NCBI GenBank assembly: GCA_017654935.2
Contig: CM065698.1
Coordinates: 39,077,739 to 39,141,738, forward strand
Source of the DNA: Phymorhynchus buccinoides
Lineage: Eukaryota > Mollusca > Gastropoda > Neogastropoda > Raphitomidae
Length of the DNA stretch: 64,000 nucleotides
Direction of reading: 5' to 3'
Program-made: the position numbers and the translations under genes
Shown: piece by piece, positions 1 to 34,127 of the stretch
Layout: each line of letters begins with the position of its first letter
Numbering within the stretch: the first letter of the stretch is position 1
Notes under the pieces: generated by a model
Databases searched by the model: none
Seen by the model: the letters and a program-made list of their open reading frames with translations, nothing else
What the model was told of the DNA's origin: nothing

Positions 1-122
1 AAACCGGACACATACGTACCTTACCCATTATGGCCATATGGCCTGGGAACGCAGAAGAAGAAGAAGGAGGAGGAGTGCTAAAGTTATGACGCTCGCCTTT
101 TTTTTGTGTGTGCCTTTTTCAG

Positions 123-21804
<21,682 letters not shown>

Positions 21805-21979
21805 TTAAACGTTTTCCGCCTCTTAAGGTGGGGTTGTTTTTTTAGTTCCCTGTTGCGGGTCAGGTTGTGCAAGCTTGATTGAAGGAATGGACAAATTGGT
21901 GGTTTTGTTGTTGTTTTTTTCAGTCCAAAGTACCATCGCAGATAGAAGCTTGATTCCACGTTTCTTCCCTAGTTTCCAG

Positions 21980-22290
21980 TCCACTGTATCACCTTCTGGA
22001 CACAGAGATCGAGAAACTGATGAAACGTTTTACCCCTCTTTTTATTTTTTATTTTAGTGTACGGTATTGCCATCTGAAAACGAAGATCAAGGAATTGATG
22101 AAACATTTCGCCCTCTTTTTTTTATATCCGTAATACAGATTAGTGAATTGATAAAAAAAATTTGCCCCCCTTTTTTTTGGGTAAGTGTACCATATTGCCA
22201 TCTGGACACGGAGATCAAGGAATTGATGAAACATTTCGTCCCCCTTTCTTTTTATATCCGTAATACAGATTAGTGAATTGATAAAACATT
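21980..22290 (+). repeat. repeats resembling the TTLL10 stop-codon region
   Basis: The stop region gggaattgattaaacgtttt (about 21797-21816) has echoes at about 22010, 22090, 22145, 22215 and 22272, each of the form (g)aattgat(g/-)aaacatttcgccc. They sit in a tandem repeat of about 130-145 bp that also contains 'tattgccatctggacacggagatc'-type sequence. The tandem repeat itself is clear; derivation from the coding end is inferred. Confidence 0.6.
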
Positions 22291-22295
22291 TTGCC

Positions 22296-22412
22296 ACACA
22301 CCCTTCCTTCCTCATCAGTCACACAAAAATCGCATTCTTTTTTTTTTTGCTCCAGGTGGGAGCAACCCGAATTTCAGAGACGCCTCTGTGACTATAAAGT
22401 ACCTAATATATA
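22296..22412 (+). mobile_element. SINE tail fragment
   Basis: Carries ttcctcatcagtcacacaaa, gtgggagcaacccgaatttc and tctgtgactataaagtacct, the 3' part of the SINE family at 48846-49190. Confidence 0.78.
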
Positions 22413-22626
22413 ATTCTTGTTTGTTTGGTTTTTTCCAAAATGTCACCATTGGCACAAGTTCAATATAAAAAAAAAGGTAAAATGTTTCGTTTCAATTTTT
22501 ATTTTAATAATCCAAGATGGACTAGTCTTGCTTTGTTCCTGTGTGGGGGTGAACCAGTGGTAGACTTGTTTGTATGCTGTGTAAGTGTTTTGTGTATTTT
22601 TGTCCAGGTTTTAACCAGTGCGACAT

Positions 22627-23139
22627 ATCGTCTGTAAAATTCAAAAACCTTGTATCTCAATTTTGGTAGTTTTGAGAAAAATGACTATAAAGTAAAAAAA
22701 CTTTTAAAAATTAACCGCGTTTACTACAATTGATTAACTATGATGAATATTGCTTTGTTCCTGTGAGGGGGTGAACCAAGACATTGCTGTGTAAGTGTTT
22801 AGTCCTGTCCATTTTGCTAAAATTACTTCTTTTGTTTTTTTAATACTTGAAAAGAACGAAGATACAAGGTTTTTGATTCTAGATCCTTTACTGAAGAGAT
22901 CACTTTATACAATAGTACATATCCTTGATATTGTGTCACCTGTAACATCATACTGAATTTGGGACTTACGAGTTTTTCTTCCATTTACACAAGTCAACCT
23001 CATTTACCCCAGATAGAAAGTCGTTACAGATACAAGCTTTTGGTGGAAGATGGCGGGAAAAAGTAGAAAGCTGACTATGTATCTAACTAAAAAACACACC
23101 AAAAATCGAGATACGAGGTTTTTGAATTTCACCGACGAT
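22627..23139. mobile_element. MITE with about 30-bp inverted ends, longer copy
   Basis: Ends atcgtctgtaaaattcaaaa and ttttgaatttcaccgacgat. Shares the internal ttaccccagatagaaagtcg block with the other two copies, plus extra sequence after 22740. Confidence 0.82.
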
Positions 23140-26100
23140 ATATTACCCCTTGTTTGTAACAGATTACTCTTTTGCTTATAAGCAGATTTATGTTTGTAAA
23201 ACAAGCAAGCAAACATGCGTGGCATGTTGCGGATGGTGCCAAGTGTACATGATTTCCATGCTGGTTATATTGTGTATTGGTTTGGTCTTCAAATGCTGTA
23301 TGCTTTGTGTGCTCGATAATCATTGTAAACGTTCGGTATTGATGTTAATACAACAATTGTAAGAGATTCTAGATCCTTTACTGAAGAGATCACTTATAAT
23401 ACAATAGTACATATCCTTGATATTGTGTCACCTGTAACATAATAGTGGATATACTTGATGGTGTATTTTCTCTCGATTTAATTTTGCCCCAAATCTCTCC
23501 AATCTTGGCCCGTTACGTACACCATGAAATAATTGTTTTCTCTTCTTTTGATAGTTTTTAAGGCCATAGCTGTTAATTGTTTTTTGTTAAATTGTCCTGA
23601 CTGCAAAAGATCTGCAAGTTACTAACTATTTGGAAATAAAATTGCTTGAAAACCAACTACCAAAATTTAAAAAAAAATCAATTTAGAATTATCCACATAT
23701 ATCAGTTTACATTGAAAACAAACAATTTGTAGCAACTATGTTTTATTCTGCCCCCAACCTTGAGTAATCGGGTGAAATTCATTTTGTTAATCGCAGTTGG
23801 GTTTTTGTTTTAGTTTTTTGTTTAGAGGGGCTGTTTAGGGACGGTGATGATTTTAGTTGCGTGTGTGTGTGTGTGCGCTTTGTTACTTACAAATTTGGAA
23901 GGTGGTGCTTGGGAGTATTATTAATGTAACTGAAAAAAAAATCAGTTGTATGGTTGAGGAATTTGGTTTGTCTTTTGAGTGCATAATATACACTAGTATA
24001 CTACTACACTACACTATAATATACACATGTTATGTGGTGTTTTTGTTTCTTTTCTATTCTTAGCGGAGAGGATATTGCTTTGTTGTCTTTCTTTATTTCT
24101 CTATCTTTTGACAACAGTACTCAGTGAAGAATAATAAGAAAAAAACGAAAAGTACTTTTCAATCAGTACTCTGTGAATTATTAACTCATTCTAATACTTT
24201 TTTAAAATAACTTACGGTACTACTCAAACTTAAAACTTCCATAACATTTTGAAATTATTCTCTATTACCATTCACGTGTTTGTTTGTTTTCGTTTTTGTT
24301 TGTGGCACAAGCCACAAACCCATAACTCACTTTGTCGGTCTGTCAGTCGGTCCAAAATTGTCGCACGCCACAAACGATTGCGAATCCGCGCTTGTTTGTT
24401 TAGGGGTGGGGAGTGAGTGGTGGTAATTTGGGTTAAAAAAAAGTCAAAGACTGTTTAAGAGATGCTCGAAGAAATTAAGAAATGACCACTGAAGGACAAG
24501 GTGCACAAAAGAAAAAAACGCTGAACAGGTTGTTTTTTCTCTCATTAAAAAAAAGGACGAAACAACCTGTTCAGCGTTTTTCTCTTTTGTTTAAGAGATG
24601 CTTTTTTTGTTTGTATGTTGTTGTTTTTAACTTTGCGAATGTGCTTACCAGTATTCTGTGATATCGTAAAGTGAGTACTGAAAGTCAGACTTGTAAGGCT
24701 TTGTGTGTGTTATATGTGACAATGTGGTAAGATACAATTTTTCTGGTCTAGGTCCGTTTTGTTTTTGATTTGTTTGTGCTCGGACAAATAGAACCTGTTG
24801 GAATGTGATTGATAAAAGTTGTATTACACTAATATTGTGCTGTTTTGTTTAATATTGTTGATGCATTGTCTGTTGCCTGGAGTTATGTGTATGCTTTTGA
24901 ATTAATATCAAATTGATTTTTTTTTTAACGTTTCAAAGCCGTCCAATTATTATTGATTCTGTGATATCTTTGTATATGTTGGATTTTGTTGTTGTTGATG
25001 TGTTTTCATTGTATTTATTTCTACTAAAATATACAGTATTATTTGAGATACCAATGCAAAGATAGATAGCTAGGCACACAAATGACGATGGTGGAGAAGT
25101 TCCGTCCGAAATAATGATGGGTTTTAGAAAAACTTTTTTTGTAAATTTATTGCATGATACATTGATGATTTGCACGTTATATTCAAGGCTGGAAGATGAC
25201 AGATGTTCAGAAGATAAAATGTATGTATTTTCCTAAATGGTACCAATTTATTTTGATTTTTGGTTCATCGGGTGGGGGGGCTCACGTTGCCATTTTTAAT
25301 CAAAAATTCAATTCAAACGTGCTTATTGACACCCTTTTTGCATTAGTTTGAACTTTTATTCCAAGCTTGGTATAGAGAGAAGGAGATTGTTGGTTTAAAA
25401 AGTGAAGCCAAACCTATACATGTATATCATATCAAAATGGATCAGGGGATAAACATATTCACAGTTGACCTTGTAAGGGAGATAATTACTCAACAGAACA
25501 AATTGAGATGGGGGGGTGTAAGTGAGTGTGTGTGTGTGTGCATGCGCATCAGATAGCAGATTGTCTCATCTGACAGTGATAAAGATATTCCCAGAATAAT
25601 TTACTTACCATCTTAATGTTAGATATATACATGAAAATCAAGCACCATTTCTGAGAGCCACCTAGTTAACATTTTGTTTGTCTATATAGATCTATAACAG
25701 CAAGAGAATCCTAGTCACAAATATCTCTCGTGCTACCACTGGTAGCTACCGCCTTTCGCATAACCTCTGTAGCACACTGGCACTAGTCAACCAGTACCGT
25801 CATCAATACTAAATCTGTAGTTAGTTGTCTAGTTGAGTGTTAGCTGTAGTAAACTCTCAACTAGAGTACTGAGGGGGGTTGCGTACCCCTTAAGGCATTA
25901 TCGTAATATGACGTCAATTTGTGGATCTCCAGTTCGATATTGGAAAAGATTTAGATCACCAGCGTCTGTTAAAATGTTTCTGCTTCCACTGTATCAACGC
26001 TCTGCTTTGTAACTGAAACCATTTTCTAGAAGCAAACAGATTTCTGAAGACTGTGACACACAAAAAAGGTCATTGTGCACCGGTACGGGTGCTTTTTTGA

Positions 26101-26606
26101 TTTATATGCACTTATATGTAACCCTGTAACCCATAGCAACTTTCACAAGTGAGGAAGGAAACCGTAACGTAAAATGAGTAGACTCAGATCTTACTTTCTA
26201 ACTCCATGAAAGTTGGTCTCTTTCGTTTGAAAAATGGTAGCTGGAAGAAATAAACGTCAATGGAATAAATGAAGCAATCATGACGTGATTTCTTTACAAT
26301 CTCTACGATTTCAAGGGGGGGGGGGGTGTACGCACTGAACCAACCAATGCAAAGACTCGTCAGTACTCTATGTGATACAAAAAGCAGCGTCTGATTAACA
26401 CTACTAACAGACCTTGTCATTCACGTTTGTCAGAGGTACATTTTGGCAGTCGTAGATGCAAAGTAGTGAAGTGCTGAGTTTTCTCATTTTCTTTTTTTCA
26501 TTCATGAAACACAATTTTTTTTTAATGTAATATCTGTATGTGGTCTTGATTGTAATTTTCTCTTGGTTTTTGTTTTGTTTCCAGTAACAAAATTTGAATT
26601 TCAATC
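23140..26606. other. intergenic DNA, little recognised
   Basis: AT-rich. Includes a short inverted repeat at 24508-24590 (aaaaaaacgctgaacaggtt / aacctgttcagcgttttt), and a 50-bp sequence (agattctagatcctttactg) at 22876 and 23363 occurring twice. No coding evidence. Confidence 0.5.
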
Positions 26607-26753
26607 TATGTTGTTTTCGTTCCCCAGCTTAAGCGCTCTGGGGGCACACCCAGTGCCATGTGAACATTTCTCATGGCCTTGGGTGGGAAGATTATGTGTA
26701 TGGCTGCTTTTAAACCACATGGGCGGCCATACTCCGACTTCAGGGGATCAATC
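26607..26753 (-). mobile_element. short SINE, same family as 6604-6757
   Basis: Starts gttgttttcgttccccagct and ends actccgacttcagggga, with flanking direct repeats of CAATCTAT. Over 90 percent similar by eye to the copy inside the exon C duplicate. Confidence 0.75.
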
Positions 26754-26850
26754 TATATGTTATTTTGACTGTTTTTTTTTGTTATGTGTTGTTTTCCCCA
26801 TTAGCAAACTTTGAATTTAAATCTCAAAGTTCAGTAGGAAATGTAAACTA

Positions 26851-27031
26851 TTAGGGGAAGATGGGGTAAAAAGTGCATGGAAAATTTCAGTCAAATTTGC
26901 CCATGAGACGAATGCTAGACATTAACGCTCGTCTCATGGGCAAAATGAGACTGAAATTTGCTTCATTTCATGAGATAATTGGGGTGGGCTTCTTACCCGC
27001 CCATGCGCTTTTTACCCCGTCTTCCCCTAAC
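26851..27031. mobile_element. MITE, 'ttaggggaagatggggtaaa' ends
   Basis: ttaggggaagatggggtaaa + aagtgcatgg and its reverse ccatgcgctttttaccccgt + cttcccctaa; inner arms tttgcccatgagacga / tcgtctcatgggcaaa also pair. Confidence 0.87.
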
Positions 27032-27609
27032 TCTTGGAGCGGCGCCGACATGTGCATAAGTCAGCAACACAGTGTGACATTGTAAGGAGAGGCAGAGACA
27101 TATACACGTGTACCTAGCTTCTGTAGTAATCTTTTTTCATAGCAGATAATAATGAGCAAGGTAGTTGTAGTCTTTAGGTCCTTAGGGAACATGATATGGA
27201 AGCTAAGAGTTGTTCAAAACTAGCGGAATGCTCACCGATGTTTTCAATGAAAGGGTATTATTTATATGACTGCTTAAGCAAATCATTTTGGCAAGGAAGT
27301 CCAGTTCTTCATGCATTCTGAATATGCGCTTTAAAATACTGCTGGTACTGCATTCAGTATTGACTTCAATACTGCTGATTTTTTTTATAATAGCTTTCAG
27401 TGTTAAAACTTAAAGCACTGCTGATATTGGAGTCATTACAGACTTCAATACTGATGATATATCATCAGTATTGAATTCTACACTAAATGTTATATCATCA
27501 GTATGTAAGCCTTAAAGTTAAACCGAATGCATAAGAGCAGTTTTTATGTCAGACTGTACTAAAATACTACATCAGCAGTATTTAAGCATAAGAGGGTTAT
27601 GCACATTAC

Positions 27610-27925
27610 ACACGGAAATATCCTGCGCATATCCGCAAATAAGTAAAAGAAATAAGCGGACGGGATAAGCATGGGATAAGCGCATGCGTTTCTGTGTGTG
27701 CTTATTTCACTTTCTTTTACCATGTTTTTCTGACTATAAGGCGATACTTTTTTCTCAGATTGAGACCCCTGTGCCTTATAATGTGACTACAAAAATATAA
27801 CAAAATCTGAATTTTGTGTAAAACTTGGGGGTGCACCTTATAATCAGGTGCGCCTTATTGTCCGAAAAATTCGGTACTTATTTGCGGATATACGCAGGAT
27901 GTTTCTGCATGTAGTTTGCACAGCT
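27610..27925. mobile_element. foldback element interrupted by a family K MITE
   Basis: Outer arms: tcctgcgcatatccgcaaat and atttgcggatatacgcagga. Inside, 27718-27876 is a family K MITE with TA borders (TACcatgtttttctgacta … gaaaaattcggTA). Confidence 0.8.
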
Positions 27926-28018
27926 CCTGGCATTGAATGCCATATTCCAGCAAATGCAATATTCCATCTACACTGAAGGATTTCAGTATAGACTTGAATG
28001 TTATATTCAGTGTTATGC

Positions 28019-28255
28019 TTAACTCTTCTTAGCACCATGTATTTTTTTTTTTATGTCTTTGGTTGTCGGACATGTCCGTTGCATCTCAACCAACAAGAGG
28101 GGAGTAACGATTTTGTTACGAGAGTGCAGGCATTGCTTTAATGGAAGAAGCAATCACATAAGCTCTTAAACTAAAAATAAAACACATGGCAGGGTGCTTG
28201 GCAGAGAATGTCTTTCCATTTAGTGGGTGTAGAGTGATGGTCATAGAAGAGTTAA
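28019..28255. mobile_element. TTAA MITE, 'ctcttctagcgcc' family
   Basis: TTAACTCTTCTTAGCACCAT to gtcatagaagagTTAA, interior gttgcatctcaaccaacaag. Confidence 0.85.
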
Positions 28256-28925
28256 ACACTGCTGATATCACATTCAGTATAGACTTCAGTACTGCTGAAC
28301 TAGCATTCAATGTTTGTCTTGAATGCTGCTTAACTGTTGCTCATTTATATATTCAGGAAATTTCTCTAGCACATTACCTTAAAGGGGCACCCTGATGGAT
28401 ACGTTTTTGGAAGAAACATGTCACCAGAAAAACACCCTTTACAGAGATTGCAACACTCACTTTGCTCTGGTTTCGTAGATATCAAACCGTCAATTCTTCC
28501 TTGGCGGAGGTGCAGGAAATCAGATTCTTTCAGTGTGTGCCTTCTCTTTTCTAATGGCCGCCTGAGTTAAACCAAAGTGTCCACAATAGAAGCCTTTTTA
28601 TACAGTTTACCAAAAGGAGTTTCGCTCACAACAAAGGAAATAGCTCCAATTTTTTTTTTACAGCACTACAAAGAAGAAAAAGCTTCAACCACTCTTAGAG
28701 GCCTCCACCCACCCCATCCAAAATGGCGTCTCTCTCAGGCAACTCCGCCAAGAAGGAATCACCGTTTTGATGGTTTGAGTTCTAGGAAACCAGAGCTAAG
28801 TGAGTGTTCCAATCCTTAAAATGGCTGTCTTTCTGGTGACCTCTACGCGTTTCTTGCAAAAACTCATCCGTCAGCGTGCCCCTTTAAAGCTCAAAGCTCA
28901 CATAGTTTGTTGTAGTAAAAGACTT

Positions 28926-29080
28926 AAGGGCCACCAGCCACACGTCCACTAAAATCGCACGACTGTACGATATTCGATCACGTGATCTCGATGCGCCAAT
29001 CACACTTGTTCTAGGAGACCATGTGATCGAATCGTATCGTACAGTCGTGCGATTTTAATGGACGTGTGGCTGGCCCTTTA
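28926..29080. mobile_element. palindromic MITE, single-unit form
   Basis: agggccaccagccacacgtc … gacgtgtggctggccct, flanked by TTA on both sides; arms of about 60 bp around a short core with ttgttctaggagaccatgtg. PIF/Harbinger-like by target size (inference). Confidence 0.85.
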
Positions 29081-29322
29081 GTTGCTGCCGACATTTGTTT
29101 GGGTATTGGATGGAAGTTCAGTTTAACGTCGCGTATCGGCTTTCGCCATGTACAACGGGCTGAACAAACCAACCAAGGTATAAACAAAAATTTATGTTCC
29201 TGAATCACTGTCTTAGCCAAAAGGCAGAGAAGCGATCAGAATTTTGAACTGAAACACAAACTCAAATGTTTTGGTATTGAAGAAATCTAGAACTTAAATA
29301 CTGCTGAAAGTAGCATTGAGTA

Positions 29323-29492
29323 TTAACCCCTTCGCTGCCGCCTACTACTTGCGCATGCGCCGCTGGTTTGCTGCACTATTTTTGAACGCGGCAATATCGC
29401 TACTAAGTGGCGATGTATATATACGTTGGTGGCAAGTACTGAAGCGCTATGGAGGACGTATATATACACGTCGTGGGCAGTGAAAGGGTTAA
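29323..29492. mobile_element. TTAA MITE, second family
   Basis: TTAACCCCTTCGCTGCCGCC…tatatatacg…cgtgggcagtgaaagggTTAA. Shares the terminal CCCTTTC type but has a different interior (gaacgcggcaatatcgct). Confidence 0.85.
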
Positions 29493-30835
29493 TAGACTGT
29501 AATACTGCTCATGTTGTAGTCGGTATCATCAACAACAAAAAAGGCTCAGAAACTGCTGACGTTGCTAGCATTCAGTATTACATTGGGTTTTTGTGTGCGT
29601 GTGTGTGTACATATGTACCTACAACATTAATGTATTTATTCTGTACAGCTTAAAACAATTTTAAGCTGACTTGTCAGGGCTTGTTTTTTGTTTTGTTGCA
29701 CACTTTGTAATGTGTATGCTTGTAAAATATTTCTCGATAAAAAGCCTGTTTCTAAAGGAATTTCAGCATTTATTGCTTAATCAGATTACCTTCGAGGATG
29801 GGGGGGAGGGGAGGCTTAAATGATATTTTAGACTACCTTCTTGGGGGGGGGGGGGGGGGAGAGAGGAGGGGGATGATGGTGTAGTGGATACAGAGTATGA
29901 CTAGGAAACTGGTACAGGTTCAACTCCAGCTAAAGGCAATTTTTTCTTTTTATTTGGACAAACCGTTTAACGTTAGGAAAGAATGGCAGAATGAAATCAA
30001 CGGCACTTTTAAGTTCTAGAAACTAATTTATTCCATGGTCTACAAATTACTCCTCGCATAAAAAAATTTTTTTTACCAGGACAGGAATTGAAATTTTAAA
30101 ATAAACCGACAAAATAAGAGAACTTGAAGGCAGCTGGGAAAGAACGGCGAGCCAGTGCAAAAGTTGTTCACAAAAGACCAAGCTGTACCGTCTTCTTCCA
30201 TTACTGCTGAAAATCATCAATCGTGCGGCTATTGGTAGTCACCCCATGATAAAAGCTTTCAAGGGCACGTTACTTGCCTACTTACCAACCAACCTACCTA
30301 TCTACTACTACCTTGTCTACCTATTCTAAACGAGAGGGGGTAGTGTCCTTTCAACGTATCACGAGTTGCGCGCAACTCAAAACCCCAACGGACCTTAGCC
30401 TACCCCCTTCAAACCTAACAAAACGAAAAACAAACAATCCCAAAATAAAGCCCCCCCAAAACACCCCTCTGCCTACCTACCTAGCAGCTAGCTACCCTAG
30501 GTGAGGGGCAGGGAGTGAAAGGGGGCAGGGGGGTGGGGGGTGTCCCGTTAAGCTGCGCACAGCTCCCCAGCACGGGGTTGGGATCCCCCCTACTCTCTCA
30601 CCCCTACCTTACCAATCGCGCGACCTCCACTACCCCTCCCCTAACATCCCCTCCACACCAGCCCAAAAGAAAAAAGGCTACCCTCCTCCTTCCCACCCAA
30701 ACCAGCCTATCCCCCATACTTACCATCTCCGTTTTTTCAGTGTACATAAAGTAACATGGCATCATAGCACACATTACACAAAATAATCTGACCATCTGAA
30801 ATTTAACAGAAAATAACATGTATATCATGGGCACA
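29493..30835. other. intergenic DNA with polyG and CT-rich stretches
   Basis: polyG at 29846-29861; C-rich segment 30270-30720 with repeated accta/ccta motifs. No gene recognised. Confidence 0.45.
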
Positions 30836-31005
30836 TTACACAAAATAATCTGATCATCATAAACTTAGGAATAACATGGGCACATTACACAAAATAATCT
30901 GATCATCATAAACTTAGGAATAACATGGGCACATTACACAAAATAATCTGATCATCATAAACTTAAGAATAACATGGGCACATTACACAAAATAATCTAT
31001 CAGAA
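30836..31005. repeat. tandem repeat, about 48-bp unit
   Basis: acatgggcacattacacaaa + ataatctgatcatcataaac + ttaggaata repeated about four times; a diverged unit precedes at 30767. Confidence 0.88.
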
Positions 31006-31308
31006 AGTTAACACAAAATAGCATGTACGCATTACACATTTACAACAATCTACCATGCATTACACATTTATAAATTTATAACTATCTACCACCATAAACT
31101 TGACACAAAATAGCATGCGCACAATACAAAATCTGAGAACCATCAACGCATGATGGCATCACAATATTGTCCATGATCACAACTGTTTATGAATGGTCAA
31201 TAATCTGACCAAGACGATAAATGTAATCCAGTGCAAGTTTAAGCAACACACAGCCAGCTGAAATCTACAACATTTTGTAAGTGGCCTGTATCCCAACGAC
31301 AATCACAA

Positions 31309-31560
31309 TTAACCCTTTCGCCGCCGTCCATTCTTCAGCCAAAAAATACCATTAAACTTAACTGGGTAGAAAAAGAAACGTATTTGCAATACGTGTATAG
31401 GGAATTCCTCTGCGACATGTACAACATTAGGCCTGCCCTTACCTCCCAAAATGAAGAGAATATGGTCTTCAGATAACAGGCCCTGATTTGATGCCTTTTA
31501 GTGACATGGGTGTTAAACCATTGTGGTGCATAAATGCGACATTGGCGGTGAAAGGGTTAA
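31309..31560. mobile_element. TTAA MITE, intact borders
   Basis: TTAACCCTTTCGCCGCCGTC at the left and attggcggtgaaagggTTAA at the right. Confidence 0.9.
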
Positions 31561-32293
31561 TGTCCAAATTACGAGGAAAGTTCTTTAAATAGCCTTAACT
31601 TTCACAAAATTTCAGTAAAATCTGTTCATAATTACATTCTAGCCTTTCATAAAAATCTGTTCATTACCAGATCAAGAGAATTAAAATCGTAATAACACTG
31701 ATGAACTACAAGCAATAGGTAATCATTCTTAGGAGATAACCTAATTTCCCACCAAGTTCGATTTAATTTCATTCCTACCTTTTCTTCTAATAGTTCCACT
31801 CTTCAACTGAAAAACGAAAGCAAACCTAACCATTATAGCTGAGGTTATACAGCAACATGAACAGTACCAATGCCCAGAATAAATGTTTTCAACTGAAGGA
31901 AAATATACAGCCCCAGAAAGAGAAAAAAATCCGAAAGAAACAAGACGACCAAAAATACGCTGGTGTAGGAAGAAAACCTGAGTAAATATGCACCCAAACT
32001 GCCTGCCTGCCTTCTTTATTTCACTTCAGCTAGGCAGTTTGGGCATGTTGTAGACAACTATTGCTTTGGAATGTGTTTTGTATCAGACTCTGACAGTACT
32101 GCAGCCAAGGGGATTAGTTGGCCTTTGGGGACCTTCCCCATCGCCAACTGTCATAAAATCCTCATAGCCATGGGAGCGGGGACTCAGCAAAGCATCTCTG
32201 CCCAAATTTCTGAAATAGTGGTTGCCGATTCTGCTATTTTGGTAGTCAATTTTGAGTGACCAGCGCAGCACGTATGTAATCTTTTTAAGCATA

Positions 32294-32693
32294 ACGTCAG
32301 TGAAATTCAAAAACCTTGTATCTCAATTTTGGTAGTTTTGAGAAAAAGGAAAAAAAACCGTTTTAAGAATTAACCGCGTTAACCACAATTGATGAACTAT
32401 GATGAATGTGTTGTTCAAGACATTGCGAGTTTAGTCCTGCATGTCGTTAAAAGTACTTTAAAAAAAAAAAATTAGACTTGAAAAGAATGAAGATACGAGG
32501 TTTTTGTCCTTAACTAGATCTGAATTTGGGACTTACGAGGTTTTTTTCTATTTTCACAACCTCATTTACCCCAGATAGAAAGTCGTTAGAGATACAAGCT
32601 TTTGGTGGAAGGTGGCGAAAAAAATTAGAGAGCTGACTATGTATCTAACTAAAAAAAAATCGAGATACAAGGTTTTTGAATTTCACAGACGAT
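32294..32693. mobile_element. MITE with about 30-bp inverted ends
   Basis: Same family. On both sides lies an 85-bp direct repeat of host DNA (ctgcccaaatttctgaaata…) at about 32199-32275 and 32704-32782, far longer than a target duplication, so the host segment was duplicated around it. Confidence 0.82.
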
Positions 32694-33547
32694 AAGCAAT
32701 TTTCTGCCCAAATTTCTGAAATAGTGGTTGCCGCTTGTGCTATTTGGTGGTCAATTTTGAGTGACCAGCATAGCACGTATGTAAGCTTTTGGGGAAATAA
32801 TCATCACTTTCTAATGCTTTTACTGAATCTTCTCTCCAATGAATGCAGTTTTTGCTTCACTGCTGGATGGTAAGCGTTTTCAAATAAAAATTCAATCCAC
32901 AGTAGCATGAACAACATTTTTCTGAATTCCTGATAGCATAAAAGAACATTTTCTTTTAATTCTTGATTGCAAAAATGAATACCCTAAATTCACAATAATT
33001 CAAACTCGTAACCTTCAAATCATAACTCTATTTCACTACCTGTAGTATTTGAAGTGTGGCATATGTATAATGTACTTGTGAAGAATGTATTCTGTTGGGC
33101 ATCAACCATGCCTTAATGTGTGGATACTAGTTTCATTGTGTGTAATTTATAATCGCTTACTCTAAGTACTTTCAAATTGCTGCTGTGAGCTCTGTGATAT
33201 TGCTGTTATTTTATTTACTACCGAGCTGACTGGTATGGTCTAGAAAAATTAGTTTTTGGTGAACGACAGTTTTTTGTATGTATTTTTTTATACTTATTTT
33301 TGCCTCACTAAAGAAATATTTTTTATCAGGTGTATCCTATTTTGTTATTATTTGAATATAGAACATGTAATATGAAACGAGTCGTTCACAGCTGTGTTTC
33401 TGTCTGCTTGAGAGAGAGAGAAAGAGAGTGCGCTTTTTGCATGACTTGTCTATTAGTATTATAATCAATTTCCTTAGCACATAAAATGCAACACATCTTA
33501 TGGTCTGGTCTCAAAGTTCGTATCAATTTCTTCAAGGCAAACTGATA

Positions 33548-33766
33548 CAGAGCTTCAGATTGTTTTCAACCTTCATGGGTCATATGACCCCTGCTTACAG
33601 AAAATGAGGGGTCAATTTCCAACGTAATGGGCCAGTAATGTGTCACTGTAGTATTACACTTACATTTTGTTACAAACTTCATGGGTCAGATGACCTCAGG
33701 GTGCACAAAATGAGGGGTCAATACTGGTCAATGGCCCAGGCCCGCCAACAATCTGAAGCTCCGCTG
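33548..33766. mobile_element. MITE with 'agagcttcagattgtt' ends
   Basis: agagcttcagattgtt and aacaatctgaagctcc are inverted ends. Inside, a block catgggtcatatgacccc…aaaatgaggggtcaat is present twice. Confidence 0.75.
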
Positions 33767-33775
33767 ATATGCATA

Positions 33776-34127
33776 GGGCCAGCTACACGTCAGCTAAAAT
33801 CGCACGACTGTACATGATTGTACGTGATCTCGAAGCACGAATCACATTTGTTCTTGGAGACCACGTGATCTCGAAGCGCGAATCACATTTGTTCTTGGAG
33901 ACCACGTGATCTCGAAGCACGAATCACATTTGTTCTTGGAGACCACGTGATCTCGAAGCACGAATCACATTTGTTCTTGGAGACCACGTGATCTCGAAGC
34001 ACGAATCGCATTTGTTCTTGGAGACCACGTGATCTCGAAGCGTGAATCGCATTTGTTCTTGGAGACCACGTGATCGAATCATATCACACAGTCGTACGAT
34101 TATAGTGGACGTGTGGCTGGCCCTTAT
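33776..34127. mobile_element. same palindromic MITE, core expanded to 6 units
   Basis: Ends gggccagctacacgtcagct and gacgtgtggctggccctta match 28926-29080. The core unit of about 41 bp (gatctcgaagcacgaatcac + atttgttcttggagaccacgt) is tandemly repeated about six times. Confidence 0.88.
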
